DNA of 64,000 bases from Nissabacter sp. SGAir0207. GTDB taxonomy: Bacteria > Pseudomonadota > Gammaproteobacteria > Enterobacterales > Enterobacteriaceae. A program made the position numbers and the translations under genes. Where the stretch lies: the NCBI RefSeq assembly GCF_005491205.1, contig NZ_CP028035.1, positions 3,658,001 to 3,722,000 of the forward strand, in the 5' to 3' direction. Positions within the stretch are counted from its first letter, which is position 1. Every line of letters starts with the position of its first letter. This document shows positions 28,406 through 38,445 of this stretch, in pieces. The notes under the pieces are model-generated. The model was not told the origin of the DNA, made no database searches, and saw only the letters and a program-made list of their open reading frames with translations.

Positions 28406-29356
28406 TCAGAGCCAGTTTTTGCGCTTGAAGTAGAGGTAAGGGGCCAACCCGGCCAGGATCATCAAGCCGATGGCACCCGGATAGCCGAATGACCACTTCA
28501 GCTCCGGCATAAACTCAAAGTTCATGCCGTAGCTGGAGGCCACCAGCGTCGGTGGCAGGAACACCACCGAGACCACCGAGAAGATCTTGATGATGCGGTT
28601 CTGCTCGATGTTGATGAAGCCCATCGCCGCCTGCATCAGGAAGTTGACCTTCTGGAACAGTGACTCGTTGTGCGGCAGCAGCGATTCGATGTCGCGCAGC
28701 ACCTCACGCGCCTGCTCCAGCTGGCCGGCTGGCAGGCGCGCCTTGCGCACCAGGAAGTTCAGCGCGCGCTGGGTATCCATCAGGCAGAGCCGCACCTTCC
28801 AGCCGGTATCTTCCAGCACCGCCAGGGTGGAGAGCGCCTCGTCATACTCGTCGCCCTGCTGCCCCTCCATGATCACCCGGCTCAGCTTCTCCAGGTCGCT
28901 GTAGATGTTCTCAATCTCATCCGCCAGCTGCTCAATTTTGGTTTCGAACAGGTCGAGCAGCAGCTCGTAGGCGTTGCCGTCGATCAGCATCTGGTTGCGG
29001 GCGCGCATCCGGTAGAGCCGGAACGCTGGCAGCTCGCGCTCGCGCAGGGTGTAGAGACGCCCGTCGCGGACGGTAAAGGCGACGGTGGAGTTGCCGCCGT
29101 GATCCTCGGCATCCTCATAATAGAAGAAGGAGTGGATGTGCAGGCCATCCTCATCTTCGAAGAAACGCGCGGAGGCTTCGATGTCATCCAGCTCCGGGCG
29201 GGTGGCGAGGTTCTGCCCCAGCTCGGTATGGACTTTGTCGCGCTCCTCCACGTCGGGTTCGATCAAATCAACCCAAAGCGATGTGGTGAGATCGTTCGAG
29301 TCATCCAACTCTAAACGGGATAAGCGACTGTTATCTAATTTGAATGCGCTCAGCAT
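28406..29356 (-). CDS. corA: CorA, magnesium/cobalt/nickel channel
   Basis: Pentameric Mg2+ channel of the inner membrane. The 316 residues equal E. coli CorA in length, with a long cytoplasmic funnel domain and two C-terminal helices. The signature [10 protein letters not shown] follows the first helix ([18 protein letters not shown]), and the basic KRKNWL tail ends the protein. The frame stays open for 51 codons upstream, but ATG 29356 matches the family start ([16 protein letters not shown]). The transcript has a leader of about 245 bases with a short ORF and hairpins. Confidence 0.97.
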   Translation of the reverse strand: MLSAFKLDNSRLSRLELDDSNDLTTSLWVDLIEPDVEERDKVHTELGQNLATRPELDDIEASARFFEDEDGLHIHSFFYYEDAEDHGGNSTVAFTVRDGRLYTLRERELPAFRLYRMRARNQMLIDGNAYELLLDLFETKIEQLADEIENIYSDLEKLSRVIMEGQQGDEYDEALSTLAVLEDTGWKVRLCLMDTQRALNFLVRKARLPAGQLEQAREVLRDIESLLPHNESLFQKVNFLMQAAMGFINIEQNRIIKIFSVVSVVFLPPTLVASSYGMNFEFMPELKWSFGYPGAIGLMILAGLAPYLYFKRKNWL

Positions 29357-29520
29357 AGGCGATGGCTCCCTTGTGATGACAAGCAGAGGCTCGCAATGGA
29401 ACACGGAAACAGAGTGGGCGATGAGGCACCGGCGTGTTTCAAACCGCCATAGGGCCTGACTCAGTGCGACAAACAGGAGGTCGCTGACAACCACGAAGGC
29501 CATCAGCAAAGAGGATAGCC

Positions 29521-29592
29521 TTAGAAGTTGTACCTAATGAACAGGTTCATGAGCCAGTATCTACTGGGTGTGTCCAAGGCGAAGGTCCTCAT
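29521..29592 (-). CDS. Possible corA leader peptide (CorL-like short ORF)
   Basis: A 23-codon ORF that begins about 11 bases after the predicted corA transcription start: ATG 29592, ending RYNF then TAA. Two perfect short inverted repeats lie within it, CCAGTA-GA-TACTGG (29554-29567) and ATGAAC-CT-GTTCAT (29537-29550). In Salmonella, translation of a short leader ORF (corL) decides whether Rho ends transcription in the corA leader; this ORF is in the right place. No clear ribosome site precedes it, so translation is uncertain. The product is rich in aromatic residues. Confidence 0.45.
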   Translation of the reverse strand: MRTFALDTPSRYWLMNLFIRYNF

Positions 29593-29609
29593 TTAAGAAT
29601 AGTGCGCGC

Positions 29610-29639
29610 ATGTTACGCTGAGACGAAAAAGTCTGTCAA
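29610..29639 (-). promoter_or_regulatory. Sigma-70 promoter of corA
   Basis: Reverse-strand TTGACA (29634-29639), 18-base spacer and TAACAT (29610-29615). Transcription would start near 29603, giving a leader of about 245 bases before corA. Confidence 0.72.
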
Positions 29640-29702
29640 CCGCCGCACCCCAGTTAATGTGCAACAAAGCAACAACGTGCGGCGGGCGAAAAAGACGGCA
29701 TT

Positions 29703-29727
29703 CGCCAGCCCGCAAGGCGGGCTGGCG
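29703..29727 (-). terminator. Hairpin after uvrD
   Basis: Eleven-base perfect stem CGCCAGCCCGC / GCGGGCTGGCG with a three-base loop, just after the uvrD stop. A U-rich stretch follows about 12 bases later on the transcript instead of immediately. Confidence 0.6.
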
Positions 29728-29732
29728 TGGGC

Positions 29733-31895
29733 TTAGACTGTCTCGAGCCGGGCGTAGGCCGCCACCAGCCACTTCACCCCTTCGCCATTGAAAGCGATCT
29801 GCAAACGGCTGTGGTCGCCGCTGCCCTCGAGGTTGATGATGGTGCCCTCGCCAAATTTCGGGTGGCGTACGCGCTGGCCGAGGCTGTAGCCGCTGTCGCT
29901 CTGCGCCACCGGCGCGCCCATGCGGCGGGTATTGACCGGGCGGGAGACGCTGGCGCGCAGCCGCACCTCCTCCACGCAGTTCTCCGGCAGTTCGGCGATG
30001 AAACGCGACGGCCGGTGGAACACCTCTTTGCCATACAGGCGGCGCGTCTCGGCGTAGGTCAGGGTCAGCTTCTGCATCGCGCGCGTCACGCCGACGTAGG
30101 CCAGCCGACGCTCCTCCTCCAGCCGGCCGCCCTCGTCGAGCGCCATCTGGCTGGGGAACATCCCCTCCTCCATGCCGACAATGAACACCTGCCGGAACTC
30201 CAGCCCCTTGGCGGAGTGGAGGGTCATCAGCTGTACCGCGTCCTGATAGGCGTCCGCCTGCCCCTCGCCCGCCTCAAGCGCGGCGTGGGAGAGGAACGCC
30301 TGCAACGGCATTAAATCCTCATCCTCATCCTGGTAGCTGTACTGCCGGGTGGCGTTGACCAGCTCCTCCAAGTTTTCGATGCGCGCCTGCCCCTTCTCGC
30401 CTTTCTCCTGCTCATACATCATCCACAGGCCGGAGTCCTTGATCACCCGGTCAGCCTGCACATGCAGCGGCATCTCGCTAGTCTCATGCGCCAGCGCATC
30501 CACCAGCTCAAGGAAGCGTTGCAGCGACGAGGCGGCACGGCCCGCCAGCGCCTTCTCCTGCAACAACAGGCGGCAGGATTGCCACAGCGTCAGTTGGCGC
30601 TCCCGCGCGGTCTGGCGCACCACGTCAATGGTGCGGTCGCCAATGCCGCGCGTCGGCGTGTTGACCACGCGCTCAAAGGCGGCGTCATCGTTGCGGTTGG
30701 CGATCAGGCGCAGATAGGCCAGCGAGTCCTTGATCTCCTGCCGTTCGAAGAAGCGCATCCCACCGTAGATGCGGTAGGGCATCGACACCTGCAACAGCGC
30801 CTCTTCCAGCACGCGCGACTGGGCGTTGCTGCGGTAGAGGATGGCGCAATCATTCAGCGCGCCGCCGTTCTCCTGCCAGGTCTTGATGCGGTTGACCACA
30901 AAGCGCGACTCATCCAGCTCATTGAAGGCGCAGTAGAGCGAGATGCGCTCGCCCTCGGCATCCTCCGTCCAGAGGTTTTTGCCCATGCGGCCATTGTTGT
31001 TGGCGATCAGGGCGTTGGCCGCCGACAGGATATTGCTGGTGGAGCGGTAGTTCTGCTCGAGGCGGATGGTCTCCGCTTTCGGGAAATCCTGGAGGAAGCG
31101 CTGGATGTTCTCCACCTGCGCGCCGCGCCAGCCGTAGATCGACTGGTCATCGTCACCGACGATCATCACGTTGGCCTGATCGCCCGCCAGCAGGCGGATC
31201 CAAGCGTACTGGATGCGGTTGGTATCCTGGAACTCATCCACCAGAATGTTGGTGAAGCGGTCGCGGTAGTGGTTCAGGATGTGCGGCTTGTTGAGCCACA
31301 GCTCATGGGCGCGCAGCAGCAGTTCGGCGAAGTCCACCAGCCCGGCGCGGTCGCACGCCTCCTGGTACGCCTGATAGACGCGCAGCCAGGTCTGCTCCAC
31401 CGGATTGCCGTAGCTCTCAATGTGCTGCGGGCGCAGGCCATCATCTTTCTTGCCGTTGATGTACCACATCGCCTGACGCGCCGGCCACTGCTTGTCATCC
31501 AGATTCATCGCCTTGATCAGCCGCTTCAGCAGGCGCAACTGGTCTTCGCTGTCGAGGATCTGGAAATCCTGCGGCAGGTTGGCGTCCATGTGGTGGGCGC
31601 GCAGCAGGCGGTGGGCCAGCCCGTGGAAGGTGCCGATCCACATCCCGCCCTGGCTGGTGCCGATCAGGTGTTCGATGCGGTGGCGCATCTCCGCCGCCGC
31701 CTTGTTGGTGAAGGTCACCGCCATAATCGAGTAAGGCGAGCAGTTCTCCACGGAGAGCAACCAGGCGATCCGGTGCACCAGCACCCGCGTTTTGCCGCTG
31801 CCCGCGCCGGCCAGCACCAACAGGTTGCTGCGTGGCGCCGCCACGGCTTCGCGTTGTTTATCATTGAGGCTGTCGAGCAGGTCAGAAACGTCCAT
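29733..31895 (-). CDS. uvrD: UvrD, DNA helicase II
   Basis: SF1 3'-5' helicase used in nucleotide excision repair and methyl-directed mismatch repair. The 720 residues equal E. coli UvrD in length. Motifs: Walker A GAGSGKT, TFTNKAAAEMR (Ia), VDEFQDTN (II), [13 protein letters not shown] (III), LEQNYRST (IV), LMTLHSAKGLEF (V) and VGVTRA (VI). I chose ATG 31895 over the GTG six bases earlier by homology. A LexA box and a strong sigma-70 promoter lie just upstream within the end of yigB. Confidence 0.97.
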   Translation of the reverse strand: MDVSDLLDSLNDKQREAVAAPRSNLLVLAGAGSGKTRVLVHRIAWLLSVENCSPYSIMAVTFTNKAAAEMRHRIEHLIGTSQGGMWIGTFHGLAHRLLRAHHMDANLPQDFQILDSEDQLRLLKRLIKAMNLDDKQWPARQAMWYINGKKDDGLRPQHIESYGNPVEQTWLRVYQAYQEACDRAGLVDFAELLLRAHELWLNKPHILNHYRDRFTNILVDEFQDTNRIQYAWIRLLAGDQANVMIVGDDDQSIYGWRGAQVENIQRFLQDFPKAETIRLEQNYRSTSNILSAANALIANNNGRMGKNLWTEDAEGERISLYCAFNELDESRFVVNRIKTWQENGGALNDCAILYRSNAQSRVLEEALLQVSMPYRIYGGMRFFERQEIKDSLAYLRLIANRNDDAAFERVVNTPTRGIGDRTIDVVRQTARERQLTLWQSCRLLLQEKALAGRAASSLQRFLELVDALAHETSEMPLHVQADRVIKDSGLWMMYEQEKGEKGQARIENLEELVNATRQYSYQDEDEDLMPLQAFLSHAALEAGEGQADAYQDAVQLMTLHSAKGLEFRQVFIVGMEEGMFPSQMALDEGGRLEEERRLAYVGVTRAMQKLTLTYAETRRLYGKEVFHRPSRFIAELPENCVEEVRLRASVSRPVNTRRMGAPVAQSDSGYSLGQRVRHPKFGEGTIINLEGSGDHSRLQIAFNGEGVKWLVAAYARLETV

Positions 31896-31951
31896 AGGCA
31901 CCGTCGGGTCTGGTCAGCGGGAAAGGCCGGGCCTCGCGGCACGGCATTTCA

Positions 31952-31967
31952 CTGGGGATATATACAG
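31952..31967. promoter_or_regulatory. LexA box (SOS operator) of uvrD
   Basis: On the reverse strand CTGTATATATCCCCAG fits CTG-N10-CAG with the AT-rich core of a LexA site. It sits just downstream of the uvrD -10 element (31982-31987) and would block transcription until SOS induction. It closely resembles the known E. coli uvrD box. Confidence 0.88.
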
Positions 31968-31981
31968 AGTAGTTGCAGAGG

Positions 31982-32009
31982 ATTATAGCAATGCTGTCAG
32001 CGATGCCAA
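31982..32009 (-). promoter_or_regulatory. Sigma-70 promoter of uvrD
   Basis: Reverse-strand TTGGCA (32004-32009), 16-base spacer and a perfect TATAAT (31982-31987). It overlaps the 3' end of yigB, giving uvrD its own promoter within the cluster. Confidence 0.85.
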
Positions 32010-32699
32010 CCGCGAAATCTCGATATGCGGCAACAGGCGCGCCTCGGGGTGGGTCATCAGGTTCGCCTGCCGCAGGTTGATCCAGCACGCCTGCATCCCA
32101 CAGCGCACCGCGCCCGCGACGTCGGTGGTCAGGTCGTCGCCGACGTGCAGGATGCTGCCCAGCGGCAGATCAAGCTGTTGCGAGGCGCGATGGTAGAGAT
32201 CCTCATACGGCTTGGCGCGGCCATGCGGGCCAGCGCGCAGCACAAACTGGAAGGCGTCACCGAGGCCAAACAGCGCAGGATCGGCGTTGCCATTGGTGAC
32301 AGCCACCAGCGGCCAGCGCTCGCCGAGCGCCTTCAGGGTGTCATGGGTCTCCTGCGGCACCTCAATCTGGCTGCGCCAGTGGGCGAAGTGGCTCATCGCC
32401 TCATCCGCGCCAGCGCTGGCTTCCGCCTCGCTCAGCCCCAGCCGTGAGAGGCCGAGGTGCAGGGCGCGCCAGCGCCACTGGGTGACATCGTGGTAGATCT
32501 CCGGCTCCTGCCGGCGCAGCTCGGCCCGCAACTGCTGGAAGTGGGCCGATTCCACTTCCGCCAGCAGCGGGTGATAGGCGCGCAGGAACTTCAGCGACTC
32601 CTGCTCGGTACGGCGGATCACAGGCCCGTTGTCATACAGGGTGTCATCCAAATCAAAGGTCAGGGCCGCAATGGCCTTCAGCGGACGATAGACAATCAT
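31983..32699 (-). CDS. yigB: YigB, HAD phosphatase (FMN / 5-amino-6-ribitylaminouracil phosphate)
   Basis: HAD-superfamily phosphatase of 238 residues, as in E. coli. The nucleophile motif is FDLDDTLYD with Asp16 and Asp18, motif II is VTNGNAD, and motif IV is [14 protein letters not shown]. coli YigB dephosphorylates FMN and the riboflavin-pathway intermediate ARPP. It overlaps the end of xerC by one base; the uvrD promoter lies in its 3' end. Confidence 0.94.
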   Translation of the reverse strand: MIVYRPLKAIAALTFDLDDTLYDNGPVIRRTEQESLKFLRAYHPLLAEVESAHFQQLRAELRRQEPEIYHDVTQWRWRALHLGLSRLGLSEAEASAGADEAMSHFAHWRSQIEVPQETHDTLKALGERWPLVAVTNGNADPALFGLGDAFQFVLRAGPHGRAKPYEDLYHRASQQLDLPLGSILHVGDDLTTDVAGAVRCGMQACWINLRQANLMTHPEARLLPHIEISRLASLTALL

Positions 32700-33622
32700 C
32701 AGGATTTTCCTCGTTTGGCTCGCGGGTGCGCCGCGTCATAGACCGACGCCAGGTGCTGGAAGTCGAGGTGGGTATAGATTTGGGTGGTGGAGAGGTTGGC
32801 GTGGCCCAGCAGCTCCTGCACCGCACGCAGGTCGCCGCTCGACTCCAGCATGTGGGTGGCGAAGGAGTGGCGCAGTTTGTGCGGGTGGATATGGCTGTTC
32901 ACCCCCTGCTTGACGCCCCACTCGGCAAAGCGCTTCTGCACGTTGCGCGCCGAGATGCGCTTGCCCAGCTTGGAGAGGAACAGCGCGTCATCCTGCGGGT
33001 TGAACTGGTCACGCAGCGCGCGCCACTGCTCCAGCCAGCGCAGCGCGGTCTGGCCGAACGGCACTTTGCGCTCCTTGCTGCCCTTGCCCAGTACCCACAC
33101 CTCGCCGCCCACCCAATCAATGTGGCGGCAGTCGATGCCGACGGTTTCCGCCAGTCGCAGCCCGGCCCCGTACATCAGTTCCAGCATCGCCCGGTCGCGG
33201 ATCGCCAAGGGATCGCTGAGATCGATGCCCAGCAGTTGATCCACCTCATCCACATCCATATTTTTCGGCAGGTGGCGCGCGGTACGCGGCGTCGAGATCC
33301 CCTTGGCCGGATTGGCTGGCAGTTCGCCCTGGCTCACCAGCCAGTCGAGGAAGCTGCGCAACGCCGACATCCGCAGTGCCAGGCTGGCGCTCTCCAGCCC
33401 GCCGCGCTTGCTGTTGGCCACCAGCGCGCGCACCCGTGTTGGGTCGAGCTGCGCCCAGTCGGCCAGGCCGCCCTTGGCCGCCAGCGCCATCAGCGCCGCC
33501 AGCTGGTGGCGATAGTTTTTGACCGTCAGCGGGCTGAGCCGCCGCTCATGCTGGAGATGGCGCAAAAAGCGCTCCACCGGCGCGGTGAGCGCCAGCGGCA
33601 GGGCGGCGTCAGCGGCGGTCAT
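32699..33622 (-). CDS. xerC: XerC, site-specific tyrosine recombinase
   Basis: Acts with XerD at dif to resolve chromosome dimers. The 307-residue product has all catalytic residues of the tyrosine recombinases: Arg156 (GAGLRLAE), Lys180 (LGKGSKER), His248-Arg251 (HPHKLRH), His274 ([11 protein letters not shown]) and nucleophile Tyr283 (IYTHLDF). Each is offset by eight from E. coli XerC owing to a longer N terminus. Its start overlaps the stop of yigA by four bases. It is housekeeping, not a mobile-element integrase. Confidence 0.97.
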   Translation of the reverse strand: MTAADAALPLALTAPVERFLRHLQHERRLSPLTVKNYRHQLAALMALAAKGGLADWAQLDPTRVRALVANSKRGGLESASLALRMSALRSFLDWLVSQGELPANPAKGISTPRTARHLPKNMDVDEVDQLLGIDLSDPLAIRDRAMLELMYGAGLRLAETVGIDCRHIDWVGGEVWVLGKGSKERKVPFGQTALRWLEQWRALRDQFNPQDDALFLSKLGKRISARNVQKRFAEWGVKQGVNSHIHPHKLRHSFATHMLESSGDLRAVQELLGHANLSTTQIYTHLDFQHLASVYDAAHPRAKRGKS

Positions 33623-34323
33623 GCGCGCTCGATCCAGCGTTCCAGCAGGCCGGGCAGCATCCGCGCCAGCTGGTCAAGCAGCACGGTGCCCATGCCGGGA
33701 TGGTAGTGCTGGGCATCGCGGCTGCTGAAGATCACCATCCCCAGCTCGCCCTGCGCACCCATCAGCGACAGCGCCACTGAACCGACCTGCTTCGCCTGCG
33801 GCAACAGCAGCAGCAGTTCCGGGCCGGTCAGGCCGCCGAGAAAGTGGTTGTCCTCGCCCATACGCGGAATGCGGAACGACTCAAACGCCGTGCGCGCCAG
33901 CCCGAGGTGGGTGAAGTCAGAGGGGGCACCGATTTTCCAGCTGTCGGCAAACAGGCGGATATGCGCGCCCGCCAGCCCGAGGCTACGCGCCCAGCGGTGC
34001 AGGCGATCCAGCATCTCTTGCAGGCTGCTGGCCTCGGCCAGCTCGGCCTGCAACTGGATCAGCCGGCTGAACAGCGACTGGTTGACCGCCGCCTGCTCCA
34101 TCAGCAGGGTGATCTCCTCCTCCAGCAGCTGGATGCGGTTGCGCTGGCGCGCCATCTGCCACTCCACCAGCGACACCGAGCCGCGCACCGGGTGCGGCAC
34201 ACGGATCGGCTCTACGGCGCGGGAGTTGCGGATAAAGAAGTCGGGATGTTGCAGCAGGTAGCTGAGCACCTGCTCATCGTCCAGTTCAGCGACGGCGGCC
34301 ACTGGCTCCTCTATATTACTCAT
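33619..34323 (-). CDS. yigA: YigA, DUF484 family protein
   Basis: A 234-residue cytoplasmic protein of unknown function with a GAF-like fold in its second half. It starts [19 protein letters not shown], carries a predicted coiled-coil around [20 protein letters not shown], then [14 protein letters not shown] and [21 protein letters not shown], typical of DUF484. It lies between dapF and xerC with four-base overlaps on both sides, the conserved dapF-yigA-xerC-yigB unit. Confidence 0.92.
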   Translation of the reverse strand: MSNIEEPVAAVAELDDEQVLSYLLQHPDFFIRNSRAVEPIRVPHPVRGSVSLVEWQMARQRNRIQLLEEEITLLMEQAAVNQSLFSRLIQLQAELAEASSLQEMLDRLHRWARSLGLAGAHIRLFADSWKIGAPSDFTHLGLARTAFESFRIPRMGEDNHFLGGLTGPELLLLLPQAKQVGSVALSLMGAQGELGMVIFSSRDAQHYHPGMGTVLLDQLARMLPGLLERWIERA

Positions 34324-35144
34324 AAATGAATGAATCCATCGTAGACGTGGGTGGCCGGGCCGGTCATGTAGAGCGGATGCCCCGGCCCCTTCCAGCGGAT
34401 GTCGAGGCTGCCGCCCGGCAGATCGACGCGCACATTTTCAGCCAGGTTCTCTTGCAGGATGCCGACCGCCACCGCCCCACAGGCGCCGCTGCCGCAGGCC
34501 TGGGTTTCACCCGCGCCCCGTTCGAAGACGCGCAGTTTGATGTGGTCACGGCTGACAATCTGCATAAAGCCGATGTTGGCGCGCTCCGGGAAGCGCTCGT
34601 GGCTCTCCAGTACCGGCCCCAGCGTCTCCACCTCGGCGGTCTGCACATCCTCCACCTGCAACACGCAGTGCGGGTTGCCCATTGAGACCACGCCGCACAG
34701 CACGGTTTTGTCCGCCGCCCGCAGGATGTAGGTCTTCTCCGCCTTGGCGGCGCGGAACGGCACCTGCTGCGGCTCGAAGATCGGCTCGCCCATGTTGACG
34801 CAGACGTCATCATTCTCCGTGACGCTCAGCACCATGCGGCCGGTCTGGGTACTGACGCGGATGTCGCGTTTGTTGGTCAGCCCCTTCAGGCGCACGAAGC
34901 GGGCGAAGCAGCGCGCGCCGTTGCCGCACTGCGCCACTTCGCTGCCGTCGGCGTTGAAGATGCGGTAGTGGAAATCGAGATCGGGATCGTAGGGCGGCTC
35001 CACCACCAGCATCTGGTCAAACCCCACGCCGGTATGGCGATCGGACAGGCGCCGGATCAGCTCAGGCGAGAAGTAGACGTTCTGCGTAACGGCATCGACC
35101 ACCATAAAGTCGTTGCCTAACCCATGCATTTTGGAGAACTGCAT
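34320..35144 (-). CDS. dapF: DapF, diaminopimelate epimerase
   Basis: Converts LL- to meso-diaminopimelate for lysine and peptidoglycan synthesis. The 274 residues equal E. coli DapF. The two catalytic cysteines are Cys73 ([10 protein letters not shown]) and Cys217 ([11 protein letters not shown]). It overlaps yigA by four bases and follows lptM by 77 bases. Confidence 0.97.
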   Translation of the reverse strand: MQFSKMHGLGNDFMVVDAVTQNVYFSPELIRRLSDRHTGVGFDQMLVVEPPYDPDLDFHYRIFNADGSEVAQCGNGARCFARFVRLKGLTNKRDIRVSTQTGRMVLSVTENDDVCVNMGEPIFEPQQVPFRAAKAEKTYILRAADKTVLCGVVSMGNPHCVLQVEDVQTAEVETLGPVLESHERFPERANIGFMQIVSRDHIKLRVFERGAGETQACGSGACGAVAVGILQENLAENVRVDLPGGSLDIRWKGPGHPLYMTGPATHVYDGFIHL

Positions 35145-35221
35145 ATTTTACTCCGCTGGCTGCCGGCTATCCCGGACGCCTGATGTGATCCTGCCGGCAC
35201 AAACCGCAGGGCTGCTATCCG

Positions 35222-35428
35222 TTACAGGCCCGCAGGGTCTGCGGTGGTGCTGCCCTGAGTGCCAGAAGTCGGTTGTTGGTTGCGCTGCACGTCATTGTTG
35301 GAGTCAGGCGGCGCGGTGGTCACGGCCGGTTTGTCTTCCGGTGGGAAGTAGAGCGGGCCTTTCAGGCCACAACCGGAAAGCCCCAGTAACATCAAGGCGG
35401 CCGCTGCCCAACGTAATTCTTTTTTCAT
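35222..35428 (-). CDS. lptM: LptM (YifL), LPS-assembly lipoprotein
   Basis: A 68-residue lipoprotein with lipobox LSGC, Cys at residue 20. The mature start CGLKGPLYFPP is the LptM signature; in E. coli this small lipoprotein stabilises the LptDE translocon. The C-terminal tail is low-complexity and variable. Weak AGGCAG ribosome site. It lies upstream of dapF as in E. coli. Confidence 0.93.
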   Translation of the reverse strand: MKKELRWAAAALMLLGLSGCGLKGPLYFPPEDKPAVTTAPPDSNNDVQRNQQPTSGTQGSTTADPAGL

Positions 35429-35480
35429 CTGTTCTGCCTGTATTGCGTGCGTCCAAGCCCTCTATAATCGCAGGTGGATC

Positions 35481-35546
35481 ATGAAAAGCAATAGGAATTA
35501 CGTCCGGGGCCAGGCTGGCGGTTGGGGGAAAAAGGCCAAAGCGTGA
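35481..35546 (+). CDS. Possible 21-residue peptide in the lptM-cyaA gap
   Basis: An ATG at 35481 follows AGGTGG and a TATAAT (35463-35468) and opens a 21-codon frame on the forward strand. The product is basic (MKSNRNYVRG at its start). It occupies the interval where E. coli carries cyaY in the same orientation, but the sequence does not resemble CyaY. No homologue is known to me; it could be fortuitous. Confidence 0.15.
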   Translation: MKSNRNYVRGQAGGWGKKAKA

Positions 35547-35555
35547 AGGCGCGCA

Positions 35556-35570
35556 GCCGGGTCGCCCGGC
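35556..35570 (-). terminator. Possible terminator hairpin after cyaA
   Basis: Stem GCCGGG / CCCGGC with a three-base loop shortly after the cyaA stop. U-rich bases follow only about 25 bases later, so the call is weak. Confidence 0.35.
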
Positions 35571-35577
35571 CACGCGG

Positions 35578-38133
35578 TCAGTGCAATTGGTAGAACTGTT
35601 TCAGGCCCGGCGGCAGTGCCTCGCTGTTCACCGCCAGGTTGAGGGCGGTCAGCGCCTTGCTGCGGAACGGGATCACCTGTTTGCGGCCATCCAGCACCAC
35701 AATCTGGTAGAACTGCGGCAGGTTGAAGTTGATGAAGCTCGAGCCGTAGGTAAAGCGGTCATGGGAGGAGGAGTAGAAGCGGCTGACATCCTTCACCAGC
35801 TCCTCTTTGCTGCCCTCACAGTGGTGGAACACCTCCACCCGGTTCGACTCATCGAGAATATAGATGTTGAAGCCGCGGTCATCTGGCGAGTCTTCAAAGA
35901 AGAACTGGATGATCCCCTCGCTGGCGTAGCCATCGACCACCGCCGGCAGGTGCACCTGATCCGACTCCACCTTCACCGACAGGCCATGCAGCTTGTTGTT
36001 GGAGATGGCACCGTAGAACTCCACCGCATTCTCCAGCTTCTGCACCGAGACACTCAGGCGCTCGAAGAACAACCCCCAGGTCTGGCCAGAGACGCGTACC
36101 GCCTTGAAGCGGCCCGGATCCTGGCGGGTGCTGGAGAGGCGCAGCTCAATGCACTCCGACACCAACTGCTGCACGCGCGTGCCAATCAGGCCGCGCAGGT
36201 GCTGGCTGTAGCAGAACACCTCGACCGACTCCGGCGGCGCGGCGTCTTGGTGCATTTTGCCGAGGATGGTCTTCAGCGCCTCCAGTACCGCCTGCTCGCC
36301 GCTGAAGTGCAGGGTGCGCACCTCATTCCACGAGTTGCGGTAGAGCAGGTCGATGCTGCCGACCAGACACTGCTGTTGCTGGCCGAAGCTGAAGACATCC
36401 AGCTTGCGGAAATCGAAGTGCACCACCTGATTGCGGAAGGCCGCCGTCGGGTCATGCTCCAGATTGACGATAATCGCCAGATGGCGGATCTCACACGGGC
36501 TGTAGAGCGCCTTGGGCGTCGGCGCCGGCAGGCGCAGCGGGAAGTGCTGCGAGACGTCCGCCACCAGCTCCTGCAACTTGGCTAGGTCGCACAGGCCGCC
36601 GCCCTTGATATGCAGGCGGGTGCGCGCGGTGAGCAGGCCGTTAAAGTAGGCCCACGCCACCAGCTTATTCAGGTAGCGGTTATACTCCAGCGGCTGGTGG
36701 CTGATGATAGCGTCCATCGACGGCGCCTGATTGTACAGATACCAGCCGGTGCGGTTGGCGCGGCCAATCGGCACATGGATAAAGGTCAGGTCATTTTCCG
36801 ACAGGTCGGGCGAGATCTGCGGGTTCACCAGCGTCACTTTGCCCGGCAGCGCCTCAAAGGCGGCGTAGAGCTTGCGGGTCAGCACGCCGATGTCCTGCGG
36901 ACTGGCGCTGACGCTCAAATTATTGCGGCGGGCGAAGCGGATCAGGTTGCGATAGCTCTGCATCATCGCATCCAGCAGCTCGTTGTGCGCCTCGCGCACC
37001 CGCTCAATCTTCCAGTTGTTGCGGTTGTCGAGGATCGCCAGCTTCTCGCTGCTCCAACCCCACTCCTGCACCAGTTGCGACAAAATCTCCCGCCGCCAGC
37101 CAACGCAGTCGCGCCCCTGTGACAGCTTCTCGCACACCTTCAGATAGAAGCAGCGGCGCACCAGATCCAGCCGCGTCTCATCCTCAATCGCCGTCAGGTA
37201 GCGGGTGACGCGCGCCAGCATCATGCAGTAGGCGTCCAGCCCGAAGGAGACGATCTCGCCATCATGCAGGCGGCGCTTGATGTCCATCGCCAGCAACTGG
37301 GTCTCCGGGTACTCCCAGGAGTAAGCCTCCAGCAGCAGGGTTTTCAACACCGCTTTATAGGGGGAGTCGATGCTCTTATAGAGCTGCCACAGGCTGGCGC
37401 CGAAATACTCTTCCGCCGACAGCGTGCCGAGGCCACCGAGATCGAGCCACTCATTGGGCGTCAGCGCGCCCTGCGCATAGAGCGACATCACATACTCGTC
37501 GTAGTGCGGCTCCTCTTCGCCCGGCACCATGTTCCACAGGATGCGCTTGCCCGCCAGACGCACGGCGCTGCGGTAGAACTCATCCAGCAACAGGATGTGC
37601 TGGGTGGAGCCGCAATCCTCGCCGCCGAGGCTGCCGCTCTCATTGTGGCGGAAGCGGTTTTCGTCGATCAGGAAGAAGCTCACCTCAACGCCCAGCGACG
37701 CCGCCCACTCCTCCAGCAGCGTGCACTTCTGTTGCAGCCGCTGGCGCTCCTCGTTGTCCAGCCAGGATTGGTGGCAGACCCAAATGTCCAGGTCTGAGCT
37801 TTCGCTCTGGCCAATCGAGGAGGTACTGCCCATGCTGTAGAGGCCAGTGATCGGCAGTTCGCCGTGGGGGGCTTTGTCGAGGGGCTTGCCGATTTTTTCT
37901 TCTAAATCAGCGAGATAACGAGATTGCTTTTCATCGGGCGTGAACAGGCAGATGCCGCCCGGCACGTTACCGTCCAGGTAACCCGGCATCAGTGGATGAT
38001 GATAGTGCAATAAGATCGGCAGTAGACTGTAGACCTGTTGGAAAGCCGGCCCAGAGGCCGCCAGGGCACGATCGACACGCAGTTGGTTGATCGCATCCAG
38101 TCTCTGCTTGAGTGTCTCAATGTAGAGGTACAA
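35578..38133 (-). CDS. cyaA: CyaA, class I adenylate cyclase
   Basis: Makes cAMP for CRP-dependent regulation. The 851-residue product has the N-terminal nucleotidyltransferase-like catalytic half with [23 protein letters not shown] and [18 protein letters not shown], then a long regulatory half that mediates control by phosphorylated EIIA-Glc in E. coli. As in E. coli, the start codon is TTG (38131-38133), which limits synthesis of this toxic-in-excess enzyme. It is divergent from hemC. The usual neighbour cyaY is missing at its 3' side. Confidence 0.97.
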   Translation of the reverse strand: MYLYIETLKQRLDAINQLRVDRALAASGPAFQQVYSLLPILLHYHHPLMPGYLDGNVPGGICLFTPDEKQSRYLADLEEKIGKPLDKAPHGELPITGLYSMGSTSSIGQSESSDLDIWVCHQSWLDNEERQRLQQKCTLLEEWAASLGVEVSFFLIDENRFRHNESGSLGGEDCGSTQHILLLDEFYRSAVRLAGKRILWNMVPGEEEPHYDEYVMSLYAQGALTPNEWLDLGGLGTLSAEEYFGASLWQLYKSIDSPYKAVLKTLLLEAYSWEYPETQLLAMDIKRRLHDGEIVSFGLDAYCMMLARVTRYLTAIEDETRLDLVRRCFYLKVCEKLSQGRDCVGWRREILSQLVQEWGWSSEKLAILDNRNNWKIERVREAHNELLDAMMQSYRNLIRFARRNNLSVSASPQDIGVLTRKLYAAFEALPGKVTLVNPQISPDLSENDLTFIHVPIGRANRTGWYLYNQAPSMDAIISHQPLEYNRYLNKLVAWAYFNGLLTARTRLHIKGGGLCDLAKLQELVADVSQHFPLRLPAPTPKALYSPCEIRHLAIIVNLEHDPTAAFRNQVVHFDFRKLDVFSFGQQQQCLVGSIDLLYRNSWNEVRTLHFSGEQAVLEALKTILGKMHQDAAPPESVEVFCYSQHLRGLIGTRVQQLVSECIELRLSSTRQDPGRFKAVRVSGQTWGLFFERLSVSVQKLENAVEFYGAISNNKLHGLSVKVESDQVHLPAVVDGYASEGIIQFFFEDSPDDRGFNIYILDESNRVEVFHHCEGSKEELVKDVSRFYSSSHDRFTYGSSFINFNLPQFYQIVVLDGRKQVIPFRSKALTALNLAVNSEALPPGLKQFYQLH

Positions 38134-38445
38134 GACGTTTCGCCTGATTTATCCCAGTGCCTATAAAAAACCCGTTTTCCAAACCTGCCTGTGTTTAGAC
38201 GAATATTTAGCAGATAATTGCTGGAAACGTGATCAATTTAACACCTTGCTGATTGACCGTAAAGAAAGTATAGCACCAGACTTACTCTGGTCCCTTTGTA
38301 TACTCCTCTCTCCCGGCCATGTCATGTAAAACCTGTCGAACGCGCCGTTTTGGCCCGGTTTCCCCCGCGCTGCCGGGGCTTCTTACGCTGACAGCTTTCC
38401 CCGGTAAATGGTAGGATGGGGCGAACTCGTAAAACGGTAACAAGC
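38134..38445. promoter_or_regulatory. cyaA-hemC divergent control region
   Basis: A 312-base interval with the promoters of both cyaA (reverse) and hemCDXY (forward). Reverse-strand TATACT at 38267-38272 is a probable cyaA -10; forward TATACT at 38299-38304 may serve hemC. A CRP site lies at 38226-38247. No further gene is seen. Confidence 0.6.
38226..38247. promoter_or_regulatory. CRP site of cyaA
   Basis: On the reverse strand GTGTTAAATTGATCAC centres this site; the half-sites GTGTTA and TGATCAC fit cAMP-CRP binding, and the sequence matches my recollection of the E. coli cyaA P2 site. It lies downstream of the probable cyaA -10, a position expected to repress, giving negative feedback by cAMP. 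Confidence 0.75.

Noticed and set aside
29357..29509. A 51-codon N-terminal extension of corA
   Set aside because: It starts from TTG without a ribosome site and the family start is at 29356, giving exactly 316 residues as in E. coli. The region is better explained as leader RNA.
32699..33622. Tyrosine recombinase as a sign of an integrated element
   Set aside because: It is XerC by all catalytic positions and by its dapF-yigA-xerC-yigB context.
35113..35484. A 123-codon forward frame considered as cyaY
   Set aside because: It overlaps lptM antisense and the end of the dapF region, and has none of the acidic-ridge pattern of CyaY.
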